Positions 40,590-49,659 of a DNA stretch of 57,928 bases are shown here, one piece after another. The DNA is from Bacteroidales bacterium (lineage in GTDB: Bacteria > Bacteroidota > Bacteroidia > Bacteroidales > JAADJA01). How positions within the stretch are numbered: the first letter of the stretch is position 1; each line of letters opens with the position of its first letter. Below the pieces are notes generated by a model that saw nothing but the letters and a program-made list of their open reading frames with translations, had not been told where the DNA came from and did no database searches. Position numbers and translations under genes: made by a program. The stretch lies in contig JADHVR010000014.1 of the NCBI GenBank assembly GCA_016783885.1, positions 1 through 57,928 of the forward strand. The letters are read 5' to 3'.

Positions 40590-43160
40590 ATGAAGATTAT
40601 TAAACTTTTTAAAGTAGCATTGTTTGTTTTTTTTAGCATTACTCTGATAGCACAAAACCGGCAAGATGTACAGGAAATATTTAAAAACAAAGGAGAGGTG
40701 TATTTCAGGTTTGCGATTGAGTCGGGTAAAGAAATACAACATCTTTCCGGTATAATTTCCTTAGATAACATTAAAGAAAATATAGTTTATGCTTATGCCA
40801 ATAAAAAAGAATTTGTGAAGTTCCTTGAACTTGGCATAGATTACACTATCCTTCCCAGTCCCGGTGAATTAATAAACCCCCAAATGCTTGATGATATCAA
40901 TAAAAAGGAAATAACGGATTGGGATTTTTACCCGACTTACCAGGCTTACCTGGATATGATGTACCAGTTTCAAACCGATTATCCTGATATTTGCGAGGTA
41001 TTCAGCATAGGACAGTCAGTTGAAGGCAGGGAGTTATTATTTGCCAGGATATCAGACAATGTGGGGCAGGACGAAGGCGAAGCGCAGTTTATGTACACTG
41101 CCACTATGCACGGTGATGAAACCGCCGGATATGTTCTTTTGCTCAGGCTGATTGATTACCTGCTTTCAAATTATGGTTCAGACCCGAAAGTTAATAACCT
41201 TGTAGAAAACTTAGATATCTGGATCAACCCGCTTGCAAACCCTGACGGTACTTACGCCGGTGGAAACAGCACGGTTTACGGGGCAACCCGGTATAATGCC
41301 AACTGGGTAGATTTAAACAGGAATTATCCCGACCCTGAAGATGGTCCTCATCCTGACGGTGAAGAATGGCAGGCTGAAACACTTGCTTTTATGGCTCTTG
41401 CAGAAAACAATCATTTTGTATTGTCAAGCAACTGGCACGGCGGTGCAGAAGTTTTTAATTATCCGTGGGACACCTGGGCACAGCTTGCCGCAGACGATGA
41501 CTGGTGGTACTATGTCGGACGTGAGTGGGCAGACACAGTTCATATTTATTCCCCTCCGGGATATTTTACCGACCTTGACAATGGAGTAACAAATGGGTAT
41601 GCATGGTACACTATTGCAGGTGGCAGGCAGGATTACATGAATTACTTCCATCAGTGCCGTGAGTTTACTTTAGAAATATCTAATATCAAACTTTTACCTG
41701 CAAATCAATTACCGGCTTACTGGGATTATAATTACCGTTCGTTCCTTCAATATATGGAGCAAACCCTTTTTGGTATCATTGGTACGGTTACCGATGCAAA
41801 TACAGGCGATCCGCTTGTTGCTGAGATTTTTATTGAAAATCACGATATTGATAGCTCATGGGTCTATTCTTATGAATCAACAGGAAATTATTACAGACCG
41901 ATTTTTGAAGGAACATGGGATGTTACCTTTACAGCACCAGGATATTATCCGCAAACTTTTGAAGATGTGGAAGTACAAAACAGGCAGGTTACACAATTAG
42001 ATGTTCAGCTTGTTCCGGGTAATCTCATTCCCGACTTTATTGCAAGTGCTACTGCTGTTCCGGCAGGTGGGAGTGTTGATTTTACAGATATGACCTTTGG
42101 AAATCCCGTAAGCTGGGAGTGGACATTTGAGGGAGGAACCCCTTCTTCATCAACTCAGCAAAACCCAACCGGAATTGTTTATACCACAACCGGCTCGTAT
42201 GATGTTTCTCTGACTGTTTCTGACGGAACCAATACGCAAACCATTACTAAACCAGATTATATTACAGTCAGCGTTGAGTATTTCATGCAAAACACCACTG
42301 TTACCACATGCGAAGGAATTTTTTATGATTCAGGCGGACCAACAGCCGATTACAACGATAATGAAGATTTTACAATGACAGTACTTCCGGGTGAAACCGA
42401 TAACAAGATAGAATGCCAATTCACTTCTTTCAATGTTGAATGGCACTCAAGCTGCGATTACGACTGGCTCAAAATATTTGACGGATCAAATACTTCTTCA
42501 CCTCTTATAGGAAAATATTGTGGGACTACCTCACCGGGAACGATTACTGCAACAAACGAAGACGGAGCGCTTACCTTTCAGTTCCATTCCGATTACTCAG
42601 TAAATGAATCCGGCTGGTCGGCAAACATTAGTTGTATTCCTCCGGCACTTGCACCTGTTGCGGATTTTACGGCAGATACAACAACCATCTTTGAAGGAGA
42701 ATCAGTTCAGTTTTCCGATTTATCAACAAATAACCCGACAACCCGGGAATGGGTTTTTGAAGGTGGTACACCCGCTACTTCCAATGAACAAAATCCGTTA
42801 ATCACTTATAACACGCCTGGTACATACGACGTAACTCTTACAGTTACCAATGATTATGGTTCGGATACGAAAACCATAGATGATTACATTACCGTGGATG
42901 AATTAACAGGCATAAATACAGTTGATGCAACAGAAATAAAAATCTATCCAAACCCTGTAAAAGATATACTTTATATTTCTTTCACAGAGAATCTTCAATT
43001 TATATCGATCCTGAATATTATGGGTGAAGTTGTTTATACACACCATGTTTCCTCCAACTTAGTGAGAGTGAACATCTCTGATTTGAAAGAAGGAATTTAT
43101 ATTGTACGTATTATTGCCGGAGAGAATTTAATTAATAAGAAGATACAGGTAAAGAAATAG
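40590..43160 (+). CDS. Secreted M14 zinc carboxypeptidase with PKD, CUB and T9SS domains
   Basis: 856 residues. Signal peptide (1-~22, ending LIAQ), pro-region, then M14 peptidase (about 105-395) with zinc ligands H173/E176 in TMHGDETAGY and His in NWHGGAEV (about 282), substrate-binding DLNRNY and catalytic Glu in REFTLEIS (about 363). Next come a carboxypeptidase regulatory domain (GTVTDANTGDPL, about 395-475), PKD (~477-565), CUB-like (~570-685, CDYDWLKIFDGS), a second PKD (~690-770) and a T9SS sorting domain (IKIYPNPVKD to the end). It is exported by type IX secretion to digest peptides outside the cell. It is the first of a tandem pair. Confidence 0.92.
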   Translation: MKIIKLFKVALFVFFSITLIAQNRQDVQEIFKNKGEVYFRFAIESGKEIQHLSGIISLDNIKENIVYAYANKKEFVKFLELGIDYTILPSPGELINPQMLDDINKKEITDWDFYPTYQAYLDMMYQFQTDYPDICEVFSIGQSVEGRELLFARISDNVGQDEGEAQFMYTATMHGDETAGYVLLLRLIDYLLSNYGSDPKVNNLVENLDIWINPLANPDGTYAGGNSTVYGATRYNANWVDLNRNYPDPEDGPHPDGEEWQAETLAFMALAENNHFVLSSNWHGGAEVFNYPWDTWAQLAADDDWWYYVGREWADTVHIYSPPGYFTDLDNGVTNGYAWYTIAGGRQDYMNYFHQCREFTLEISNIKLLPANQLPAYWDYNYRSFLQYMEQTLFGIIGTVTDANTGDPLVAEIFIENHDIDSSWVYSYESTGNYYRPIFEGTWDVTFTAPGYYPQTFEDVEVQNRQVTQLDVQLVPGNLIPDFIASATAVPAGGSVDFTDMTFGNPVSWEWTFEGGTPSSSTQQNPTGIVYTTTGSYDVSLTVSDGTNTQTITKPDYITVSVEYFMQNTTVTTCEGIFYDSGGPTADYNDNEDFTMTVLPGETDNKIECQFTSFNVEWHSSCDYDWLKIFDGSNTSSPLIGKYCGTTSPGTITATNEDGALTFQFHSDYSVNESGWSANISCIPPALAPVADFTADTTTIFEGESVQFSDLSTNNPTTREWVFEGGTPATSNEQNPLITYNTPGTYDVTLTVTNDYGSDTKTIDDYITVDELTGINTVDATEIKIYPNPVKDILYISFTENLQFISILNIMGEVVYTHHVSSNLVRVNISDLKEGIYIVRIIAGENLINKKIQVKK

Positions 43161-43567
43161 GTTAGGGCAGGTATTCGTCCGTACAGACTACACGAAGTTA
43201 GTACGTATTTATAAATTTCAGATTCGTAATTGGCAACCCGCTCATCCGGATTTGAGCGGCAGCCGTGAGCATAAGCTAATCCGGATGTAAATAATACAGG
43301 GATTTGTAATCCCAATATAAAGCTGAAAAACATATAAGACTTTCCATTCCCAACTTCAGTTATACTAATACGCCCGCCTGAATGACACAGTCGGGTAGGT
43401 ATAAACTTAACGAATGTCGAAATAATATATTAATCTATCCATCCGTACGGACGGATTCATTTCAATCATTGCTTTATAGTAAGTTGTGCATAAAAAATTT
43501 CGTATTCTCATTTAGCACCAGTTTAAATAACTTTACTAATTTTGCATAAATACTAAATTCTAAAAAA
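43161..43567. other. Intergenic stretch with stem-loops between the M14 genes
   Basis: No gene. Hairpins: CCGCTCA/TGAGCGG (43238-43259), enclosing TCCGGA, and GGGATT/AATCCC (43299-43313, 3-base loop), the latter a plausible transcription stop for the first peptidase. CCGTACGG at about 43443 lies in a longer palindrome (ATCCGTACGGACGGAT), and CGTCCGTAC occurs near 43178. A promoter box for the second gene lies near the right end (43537). Confidence 0.5.
43537..43544 (+). promoter_or_regulatory. -7 box TAATTTTG for second M14 gene
   Basis: TAATTTTG fits TAnnTTTG and ends 23 bases before the ATG at 43568. This suggests the paralogue is transcribed independently of the first. Confidence 0.45.
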
Positions 43568-45292
43568 ATGCAACAAGTCAGACCTATTCTTTGTATCTTA
43601 GCTTTTTCTCTCCTTTTAAATTTCAGCCAAAGCCAGGTTGTATCAGGATTGAGCAATACCGATGAATTATTTAAAGACAGTGGAGAGATATATTTCAGAT
43701 TTGAAAATAACTCTAATCTGAATCCTGAAGTTTTAACAAGGATTATTTCCATTGATCGTAAAACAGACCGGAATTGGATTTATGCTTATGCCAATAAAAA
43801 GGAATTTACAAAATTTTCTGAATTTAAGATTGATATCGAACTGCTGCCTCATCCGGGAAAGCTCATCAAACCGAAGATGGCTGGTAAGGTCAATATTAAA
43901 GAGATCAGCGACTGGGATTTTTACCCAACCTATGAGGTTTATTTGGACATGATGTACCAGTTTCAAACCGATTATCCTGATATTTGCCAGGTATTCAGCA
44001 TAGGACAGTCAGTTGAAGGCAGGGAGTTATTATTTGCAAGGATATCTGACAATGTGGGGCAGGACGAAGGCGAAGCGCAGTTCATGTACACCGCCACGAT
44101 GCACGGTGATGAAACTGCCGGCTATGTTCTTTCGCTCAGGCTGATTGATTACCTGCTTTCAAATTATGGTTCAGACCCGAAAGTTAATAACCTTGTAGAA
44201 AACTTAGATATCTGGATCAACCCGCTTGCAAACCCTGACGGTACTTACGCCGGTGGAAATATCACGGTTTACGGGGCAACCCGGTATAATTCCAACGGGG
44301 TGGATTTAAACAGGAACTATCCCGACCCTGAAGATGGTCCCCACCCTGATGATGAAGAATGGCAGCCCGAAACACTGGCTTTCATGGAATTGGCAGAAAA
44401 CAATCATTTTGTATTGTCAGGCAACTGGCACGGCGGTGCGGAAGTTTTTAATTATCCGTGGGACACCTGGGAACTGCTTGCCGCTGACGACGACTGGTGG
44501 TATTATGTCGGACGTGAGTGGGCAGACACAGTTCATATTTATTCCCCTCCGGGATATTTTACCGACCTTGACAATGGAGTGACAAATGGGTATGCATGGT
44601 ACACTATTGCAGGTGGCAGGCAGGATTACATGAATTACTTTCATCAGTGCCGTGAGTTTACTTTAGAAATATCTAATATGAAAATTTTACGTGCCTCCCA
44701 ATTACCCGACTACTGGGAGTATAACTACCGTTCGTTCCTCAACTATATGGAGCAAACACTTTTTGGGATAAGAGGAACAATTACCGATTCAGCAACAGGC
44801 GATCCGCTTGTTGCAGAAGTTTTTATTGAAAATCACGATAATGATAGCTCATGGGTCTATTCTTATGGATCAACCGGTAATTATTACAGACCAATTTATG
44901 AAGGAAACTGGACAGTTACCTTTGATGCTCCCGGATATTATGAGCAAACGATTGAAAACGTTGAAGTGCAAAACAGGCAGGTTACAGAATTAGATGTACA
45001 ACTTGTTTCCGATGGTTCGGGATTGCATGAAATTACTGATTCCGGTTTATATAAAATCTCTCCGAACCCGAACAACGGAAAGTTCTATATCAATTATTCA
45101 GGTAACAAAAGGATAAACTGTACTGTTGATATAATCGGGTTAACGGGAGAATCAGTTAAACAAACGAATTATCAATTCGAACCCGGAAAAGGACCTCTTT
45201 ATATTAACATGAATTCCTGTTCGGGCGGAGTTTATTTATTGAAAATTACTGCCGGCAAAATGACTTTTACAGGGAAAATCCTTGTTAAATAA
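43568..45292 (+). CDS. Secreted M14 zinc carboxypeptidase, short paralogue
   Basis: 574 residues. Signal peptide (1-~24), pro-region, M14 domain with TMHGDETAGY, VDLNRNY, NWHGGAEV and REFTLEIS all intact, regulatory domain (GTITDSATGDPL) and a T9SS sorting domain (YKISPNPNNGKF to the end). It lacks the PKD and CUB modules of the upstream paralogue. Over about 750 bases of the catalytic domain the two genes are nearly identical in DNA, while the pro-regions and C-termini differ strongly. Same likely role: extracellular carboxypeptidase exported by type IX secretion. Confidence 0.92.
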   Translation: MQQVRPILCILAFSLLLNFSQSQVVSGLSNTDELFKDSGEIYFRFENNSNLNPEVLTRIISIDRKTDRNWIYAYANKKEFTKFSEFKIDIELLPHPGKLIKPKMAGKVNIKEISDWDFYPTYEVYLDMMYQFQTDYPDICQVFSIGQSVEGRELLFARISDNVGQDEGEAQFMYTATMHGDETAGYVLSLRLIDYLLSNYGSDPKVNNLVENLDIWINPLANPDGTYAGGNITVYGATRYNSNGVDLNRNYPDPEDGPHPDDEEWQPETLAFMELAENNHFVLSGNWHGGAEVFNYPWDTWELLAADDDWWYYVGREWADTVHIYSPPGYFTDLDNGVTNGYAWYTIAGGRQDYMNYFHQCREFTLEISNMKILRASQLPDYWEYNYRSFLNYMEQTLFGIRGTITDSATGDPLVAEVFIENHDNDSSWVYSYGSTGNYYRPIYEGNWTVTFDAPGYYEQTIENVEVQNRQVTELDVQLVSDGSGLHEITDSGLYKISPNPNNGKFYINYSGNKRINCTVDIIGLTGESVKQTNYQFEPGKGPLYINMNSCSGGVYLLKITAGKMTFTGKILVK

Positions 45293-45299
45293 AAAACGG

Positions 45300-46796
45300 A
45301 TGAAGAAATACTACCTTGAGTTGATTGTTTTTTTTGCCGGAGCTTTAACCATGATATTCGAATTATCGGGCGTACGTGTTATGGGACCCTATTTTGGAAC
45401 TTCCATATTTGTCTGGACGAGTCTTATAGGAATTATTTTGGGAAGCCTGAGCATAGGATACTGGCTGGGTGGTCTTGTTTCTTTAAAAAGAGCAGATTAT
45501 ATCATTTTATCGTGGATTCTTCTCCTGGCTTCTTTTTTTATTTTAATTACAGCTATCAGTAACAATTATATATTAATCAGGGTTGTAAAATATATTCCCG
45601 ATTTCAGGCTAAAAATTGTTGTTTCTTCAATCGTCCTTTTTGGTCCGGCAAGCGTTTTTCTCGGTATGGTTTTACCTTATGCGGTAAAGCTGAAAATTAT
45701 TGATCTTCAAACATCGGGATCAACAGTTGGAAATTTTTATGCATTGTCAACTGCGGGAAGTATCATCGGAACATTCCTGGCAGGCTTCTTTTTAATACCT
45801 GTTTATGGATTTGCTAATATTCTTTATTTCATATCAGCTATTTTAATTGTACAGTCATTTTTGCTTTTTATCCGAAATAAAAAATTACTTCAATCTGCAA
45901 TTACTATATTTTTAGCCCTGTTTCTTGTTTTTTTCTGGATCAGGTCGTCTAACAAAAAACATTCTTATATTGATGTTGATACGCAATACAACCGGGTGCT
46001 TATATATAATACAACTGATATTAATACAGGCAGACCTATAAAGATGCTGAACGTTAATGATGAAAGAAGCTCAGCCATGTTTACCGATAAAGATGATGAC
46101 CTGGTATTTGAAGTTTTGAAATATTACAGGTTGATCGATCATTTTAACCCGGGGTTCAAAAAATCCCTGATGATCGGCGGTTCGGGTTATGCATTTCCAA
46201 AAGACTACCTGCGAAAATATCCTGAAGCAACGATAGATGTTGTTGAAATTGACCCGGGTTTAACTGAATTGGCTAAAATACACTTTAATCTTCCTGATGA
46301 TCCGATGTTATCAATTTATCATGAAGACGGCAGAACATTCTTAAACCGGACAGATAATAAATATGACGCAGTATTTATGGATGCCTATAAATCAATGATT
46401 ACAATTCCTTACCAGTTAACAACAAAAGAAGCTGTACAAAGAATTTATGAAATATTGAATATAAATGGAGTTGTATTTGCAAACCTTATTTCTTCATTGG
46501 ATAAAAAAAACAATCAGTTTTTAAGAGCCGAACTGGCAACATATCAAAGTGTCTTTCCTCAGGTTTATTTGTTTGCCGTTCAGTATCCTGATCCTTCGGA
46601 AAAGGAAAAGGAGTATTTTCAGAATATAATGCTGGTTGGACTTAAATCGCCGGCAGAACCCCGGTTTATAAGTGCCGATGCAGAATTGAATAAATATCTT
46701 CAGCACAGAATTACCGGTGAAATCCAAAATGATCAGGAAATATTAACAGACGAATATGCCCCGGTTGAATATTATACATCAAAAGTATTGAAGTAA
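45300..46796 (+). CDS. Membrane-fused spermidine synthase-like protein
   Basis: 498 residues from ATG 45300 (an in-frame TTG at 45282 overlaps the previous stop). Residues 1-~215 hold about seven hydrophobic segments (ELIVFFAGALTMIFELSG, then LIGIILGSLSIGYWLGG). The C-terminal part is a spermidine synthase-type Rossmann fold with LMIGGSGYAFPK (about 295), VVEIDPGL and FMDAYKS. Such fusions are widespread, and polyamine synthase activity is rarely shown; the GGSGYAFP loop differs from the usual GGGDG. The gene follows the M14 paralogue by 7 bases. Confidence 0.8.
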   Translation: MKKYYLELIVFFAGALTMIFELSGVRVMGPYFGTSIFVWTSLIGIILGSLSIGYWLGGLVSLKRADYIILSWILLLASFFILITAISNNYILIRVVKYIPDFRLKIVVSSIVLFGPASVFLGMVLPYAVKLKIIDLQTSGSTVGNFYALSTAGSIIGTFLAGFFLIPVYGFANILYFISAILIVQSFLLFIRNKKLLQSAITIFLALFLVFFWIRSSNKKHSYIDVDTQYNRVLIYNTTDINTGRPIKMLNVNDERSSAMFTDKDDDLVFEVLKYYRLIDHFNPGFKKSLMIGGSGYAFPKDYLRKYPEATIDVVEIDPGLTELAKIHFNLPDDPMLSIYHEDGRTFLNRTDNKYDAVFMDAYKSMITIPYQLTTKEAVQRIYEILNINGVVFANLISSLDKKNNQFLRAELATYQSVFPQVYLFAVQYPDPSEKEKEYFQNIMLVGLKSPAEPRFISADAELNKYLQHRITGEIQNDQEILTDEYAPVEYYTSKVLK

Positions 46797-46805
46797 AAGC
46801 CTAAC

Positions 46806-46887
46806 AAAACCTGTCAGGTTTTACTTACCAGATGTTTAAAATGCATCAATCTAACAAGTAGTTAATTAACAAAACCTGACAGGTTTT
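46806..46887. terminator. Two AACCTG(T/A)CAGGTT palindromes between convergent genes
   Basis: AAAACCTGTCAGGTTTT (46806-46822) and AAAACCTGACAGGTTTT (46871-46887) are perfect palindromes about 65 bases apart, flanked by A and T runs. They can terminate transcription from both sides. The second abuts the stop codon of the minus-strand gene. A related palindrome lies at 2126-2157, so they also belong to a dispersed family. Confidence 0.55.
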
Positions 46888-48191
46888 TATTCACCCCCGA
46901 AATTAATTCCGTACAGACCGTACCTGAATGCAATCAGGGCGATTATAGTAAATAATGCGAATTTCCAGGCAAGCTTTATTCTTCGGGGTTCTTCATCAAA
47001 ATATATTTCGTTAAATGAATTGAATGAAGCAATAATTGGGATAATAACCAGGACAATTGTACATAGCTTTAACGATTCAAATAATGCTTCTTCTATTGTA
47101 CCATAGTAAAAATCGTTTGGTATTTTCAGTATAATTAATACAATTGTTCCCAATATAGCTGGAAATAATACCTGGCTCGATAATAAAAACTTCCGGTTTT
47201 GTTTATTAATAAAATTAAAGTATGAATTGCCTGATATTAAAAATGATTTTGATATTACTCCTCCAACAGCTACCAAAGCAAAAATCGAAATAATTGAGAA
47301 TATCATTTTCCCGGTATCGCGATAGTAAAGATAAGCAATTACCCATCCGAATCCTTTGTTAAGCAATGTTCCCATTAAAAGTGATCCGAAAAACATGACC
47401 ATTCCGTGGACAAATGCCCAGAGGAAAAACAGTTTTAATAATCCGGTTTCGTTTCTGAAAGTGCTGTAAATAATTATAGATATGGTTCCTAATATTAATC
47501 CTGTAACCGGTTGGATGCTATACAGTATTTTTACCGAATCAGCCATCCAGTCGCCGCTGTCGATGTTATAATAAATTTTATAATAAAACAGGATGGTTTT
47601 ATAATCAAAGCTTATTGAAACCCATACTGTAATAAACTGGCCTATTATATAAATCAGCAAATAAGATAAAAGAAATAAAACAAATGAATTGGCTGAAATA
47701 ACAAGGAAGTTATTCCTTTGGTCTTTGTTTTCGGCAATAGCTTTAAACCCCTTAAACCATCTTTTCAATGTATTCAGGTCGAAAGTTTTAATTTCATAAA
47801 AAAATTTCCTTCTCTGCTTTTTTATTATATATCTTATCAGTCTTCTTCGACTATATTTTCTATCCTTTTTTTTGAGTTTGAGTAATCTTTTTTCCTCTTT
47901 TTTTACAATTCTGTCTTTTACAGCTTTTTTCTTTATTCTTGTTCGTATCTCATCGTGCTCCAGTTTTTTATCTATTTTTAATTGCTTCCTTTTTCCTTTT
48001 TCAAGAGCTTTGTCTTGCAAATCCTTTTCTTTAACTCTTTTTCTGAACTCCTCCTGCTCTTGTTCATTTTCTGATTTTAAAAACCTCTTTCTTTCTTTTA
48101 GCTTTTTTCTTTTATACAAAAGAAATCTTATCTTTCTGTAAACAGAATATAATCCATTTCCTAATATCTTCCTCTTTGTGCTCTCTCTCAT
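46887..48191 (-). CDS. Membrane protein with long lysine-rich N-terminus
   Basis: 434 residues, family not recognised. Residues 1-~130 are extremely basic and charged (repeated KKLKERKRF, KRKQLKIDKK, KKKDRKYSRRR), consistent with a cytosolic alpha-helical or coiled segment binding nucleic acid or acidic membrane. After a KTFDLNTLKRWFKGF amphipathic stretch come about six hydrophobic segments (about 163-190, 235-258, 264-285, 298-320, 350-372, 385-425). This membrane part resembles Yip1-type multi-pass proteins in pattern only. Only the reading frame, composition and topology are supported. Confidence 0.7.
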   Translation of the reverse strand: MRESTKRKILGNGLYSVYRKIRFLLYKRKKLKERKRFLKSENEQEQEEFRKRVKEKDLQDKALEKGKRKQLKIDKKLEHDEIRTRIKKKAVKDRIVKKEEKRLLKLKKKDRKYSRRRLIRYIIKKQRRKFFYEIKTFDLNTLKRWFKGFKAIAENKDQRNNFLVISANSFVLFLLSYLLIYIIGQFITVWVSISFDYKTILFYYKIYYNIDSGDWMADSVKILYSIQPVTGLILGTISIIIYSTFRNETGLLKLFFLWAFVHGMVMFFGSLLMGTLLNKGFGWVIAYLYYRDTGKMIFSIISIFALVAVGGVISKSFLISGNSYFNFINKQNRKFLLSSQVLFPAILGTIVLIILKIPNDFYYGTIEEALFESLKLCTIVLVIIPIIASFNSFNEIYFDEEPRRIKLAWKFALFTIIALIAFRYGLYGINFGGE

Positions 48192-48244
48192 TAATCAAGG
48201 AGTTTTTTGGAAAAATAAAACAATTGAGAAAAATTGAATCAGTA

Positions 48245-49495
48245 TTATTTAAGGGTCATCTCTGCCAATTCTACGGTTGAATATTTACCGGCATCAAGGT
48301 TCTTTTTAATCTCTGAAAATGCACTTATAGTATATTCAACATCGTCGAGCGTATGTACGGAAGTAGGTATCAACCTTAACATGATGACACCCTTAGGTAC
48401 AACCGGATAGATTATAATAGAACAAAAAACATTAAAGTTTTCTCTGAGTTCTTTAGTTACATTTGTAGCTTCGGGCAAACCGCCTTTAAAGAATACCGGT
48501 GTAACAGGCGATTCCGTATTTCCAAGATTAAATCCTTTTTCCTTTAATCCCGACTGCAATGCGTTTACAATTGTCCAAAGTTTTTCTTTCAGTTCAGGCT
48601 TCGTTTTCAATAATTCAAGACGTTTGAAAGCCCCGATAACCATTGGCATTGGGAGGGATTTTGCATATATCTGCGAACGCATATTATACATCAGGAAGTT
48701 AATCATTTTTTTATTACCGGCAACAAATGCACCTATGCCTGCCATGGCTTTTGCAAATGTTCCGAAATAGATGTCTATTTCGTCCTGTACGCCCAGATGC
48801 TCTCCGGTACCTGCTCCTGTTTTTCCCATTGTTCCAAACCCATGAGCATCATCAACCAATAGTCTGAAATTATATTTCTTCTTTAGTTCTGAAATTTCTT
48901 TCAATTTACCCAAATCTCCCGCCATTCCATAAACACCCTCGGTGATAACCAGTATGCCTCCGCCCGTTTTATTGATGAGCTTTGTGGCTCTTTCCAATTC
49001 CCTTTCAAGATTATTAATGTTATTATGAGGATAAACTAAGCGTTTCCCGAAATGCATCCTCATGCCATCTATAATACAGGCATGTGCTTCCGAATCATAT
49101 ACGATAACATCTCTTCTGTCAACCAATGAATTAATGATTGAAACCATTCCCTGGTAGCCGTAGTTAAGCAAATAACCCGATTCTTTACCCACAAAGTCAG
49201 CCAGTTCCTGCTCAAGTTGTTCATGATACTTAGTTTGACCCGACATCATCCTGGCGCCCATTGGATATGCCAAACCCCATTTTGCGGCAGCTTCTGCATC
49301 AGCCTTCCTAACTTCAGGATGATTGGCAAGACCGAGGTAATTATTTAAACTCCATACAAGGCGTTCTTTCCCATTGAAAATCATACGATTCGATATCTCT
49401 CCCTCCAGCTTTGGAAACGTATAATATCCATGCGATTGTTCCATATACTGACCAAGCGGTCCAAAGTAATTATCTATCTTATCAAATATATCCAT
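48245..49495 (-). CDS. Alpha-oxoamine synthase (serine palmitoyltransferase-like)
   Basis: 416 residues, fold type I PLP enzyme. NNYLGLANHPEVRKA, the His in SEAHACIIDG, LVDDAHGFGTMG (D and H) and the PLP Lys in GTFAKAMAGIGAF (about 249) are intact. The family joins an amino acid to an acyl-CoA: serine palmitoyltransferase (sphingolipids), 2-amino-3-ketobutyrate CoA ligase, or in Bacteroidota cysteate acyltransferase (sulfonolipids). The ~20-residue N-terminal extension and C-terminal tail suit the lipid-forming Bacteroidota type. The exact amino acid substrate cannot be read. Confidence 0.8.
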   Translation of the reverse strand: MDIFDKIDNYFGPLGQYMEQSHGYYTFPKLEGEISNRMIFNGKERLVWSLNNYLGLANHPEVRKADAEAAAKWGLAYPMGARMMSGQTKYHEQLEQELADFVGKESGYLLNYGYQGMVSIINSLVDRRDVIVYDSEAHACIIDGMRMHFGKRLVYPHNNINNLERELERATKLINKTGGGILVITEGVYGMAGDLGKLKEISELKKKYNFRLLVDDAHGFGTMGKTGAGTGEHLGVQDEIDIYFGTFAKAMAGIGAFVAGNKKMINFLMYNMRSQIYAKSLPMPMVIGAFKRLELLKTKPELKEKLWTIVNALQSGLKEKGFNLGNTESPVTPVFFKGGLPEATNVTKELRENFNVFCSIIIYPVVPKGVIMLRLIPTSVHTLDDVEYTISAFSEIKKNLDAGKYSTVELAEMTLK

Positions 49496-49542
49496 AATAT
49501 AAAAAAGTTAACTTTAAATTACTGTTATCCAAATAAAAACCG

Positions 49543-49550
49543 CAAATCTA
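49543..49550 (-). promoter_or_regulatory. -7 box TAGATTTG for alpha-oxoamine synthase gene
   Basis: On the minus strand, TAGATTTG fits TAnnTTTG, 47 bases before the ATG at 49495, divergent from the bamD promoter. Confidence 0.4.
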
Positions 49551-49646
49551 TAATTTATTCGATTGATTATCAAATTTAGTTTTTAATTAATTTTTAACAA
49601 AAAATAATTACTTAAAAATTACGTTTTAAATTCCAACAAATTAGTG

Positions 49647-49654
49647 TACTTTTG
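49647..49654 (+). promoter_or_regulatory. -7 box TACTTTTG directly before bamD
   Basis: TACTTTTG is followed by only CGCCC before the bamD ATG. With the usual 5-7-base spacing, transcription would begin at or beside the start codon, implying a leaderless or nearly leaderless mRNA. Confidence 0.5.
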
Positions 49655-49659
49655 CGCCC

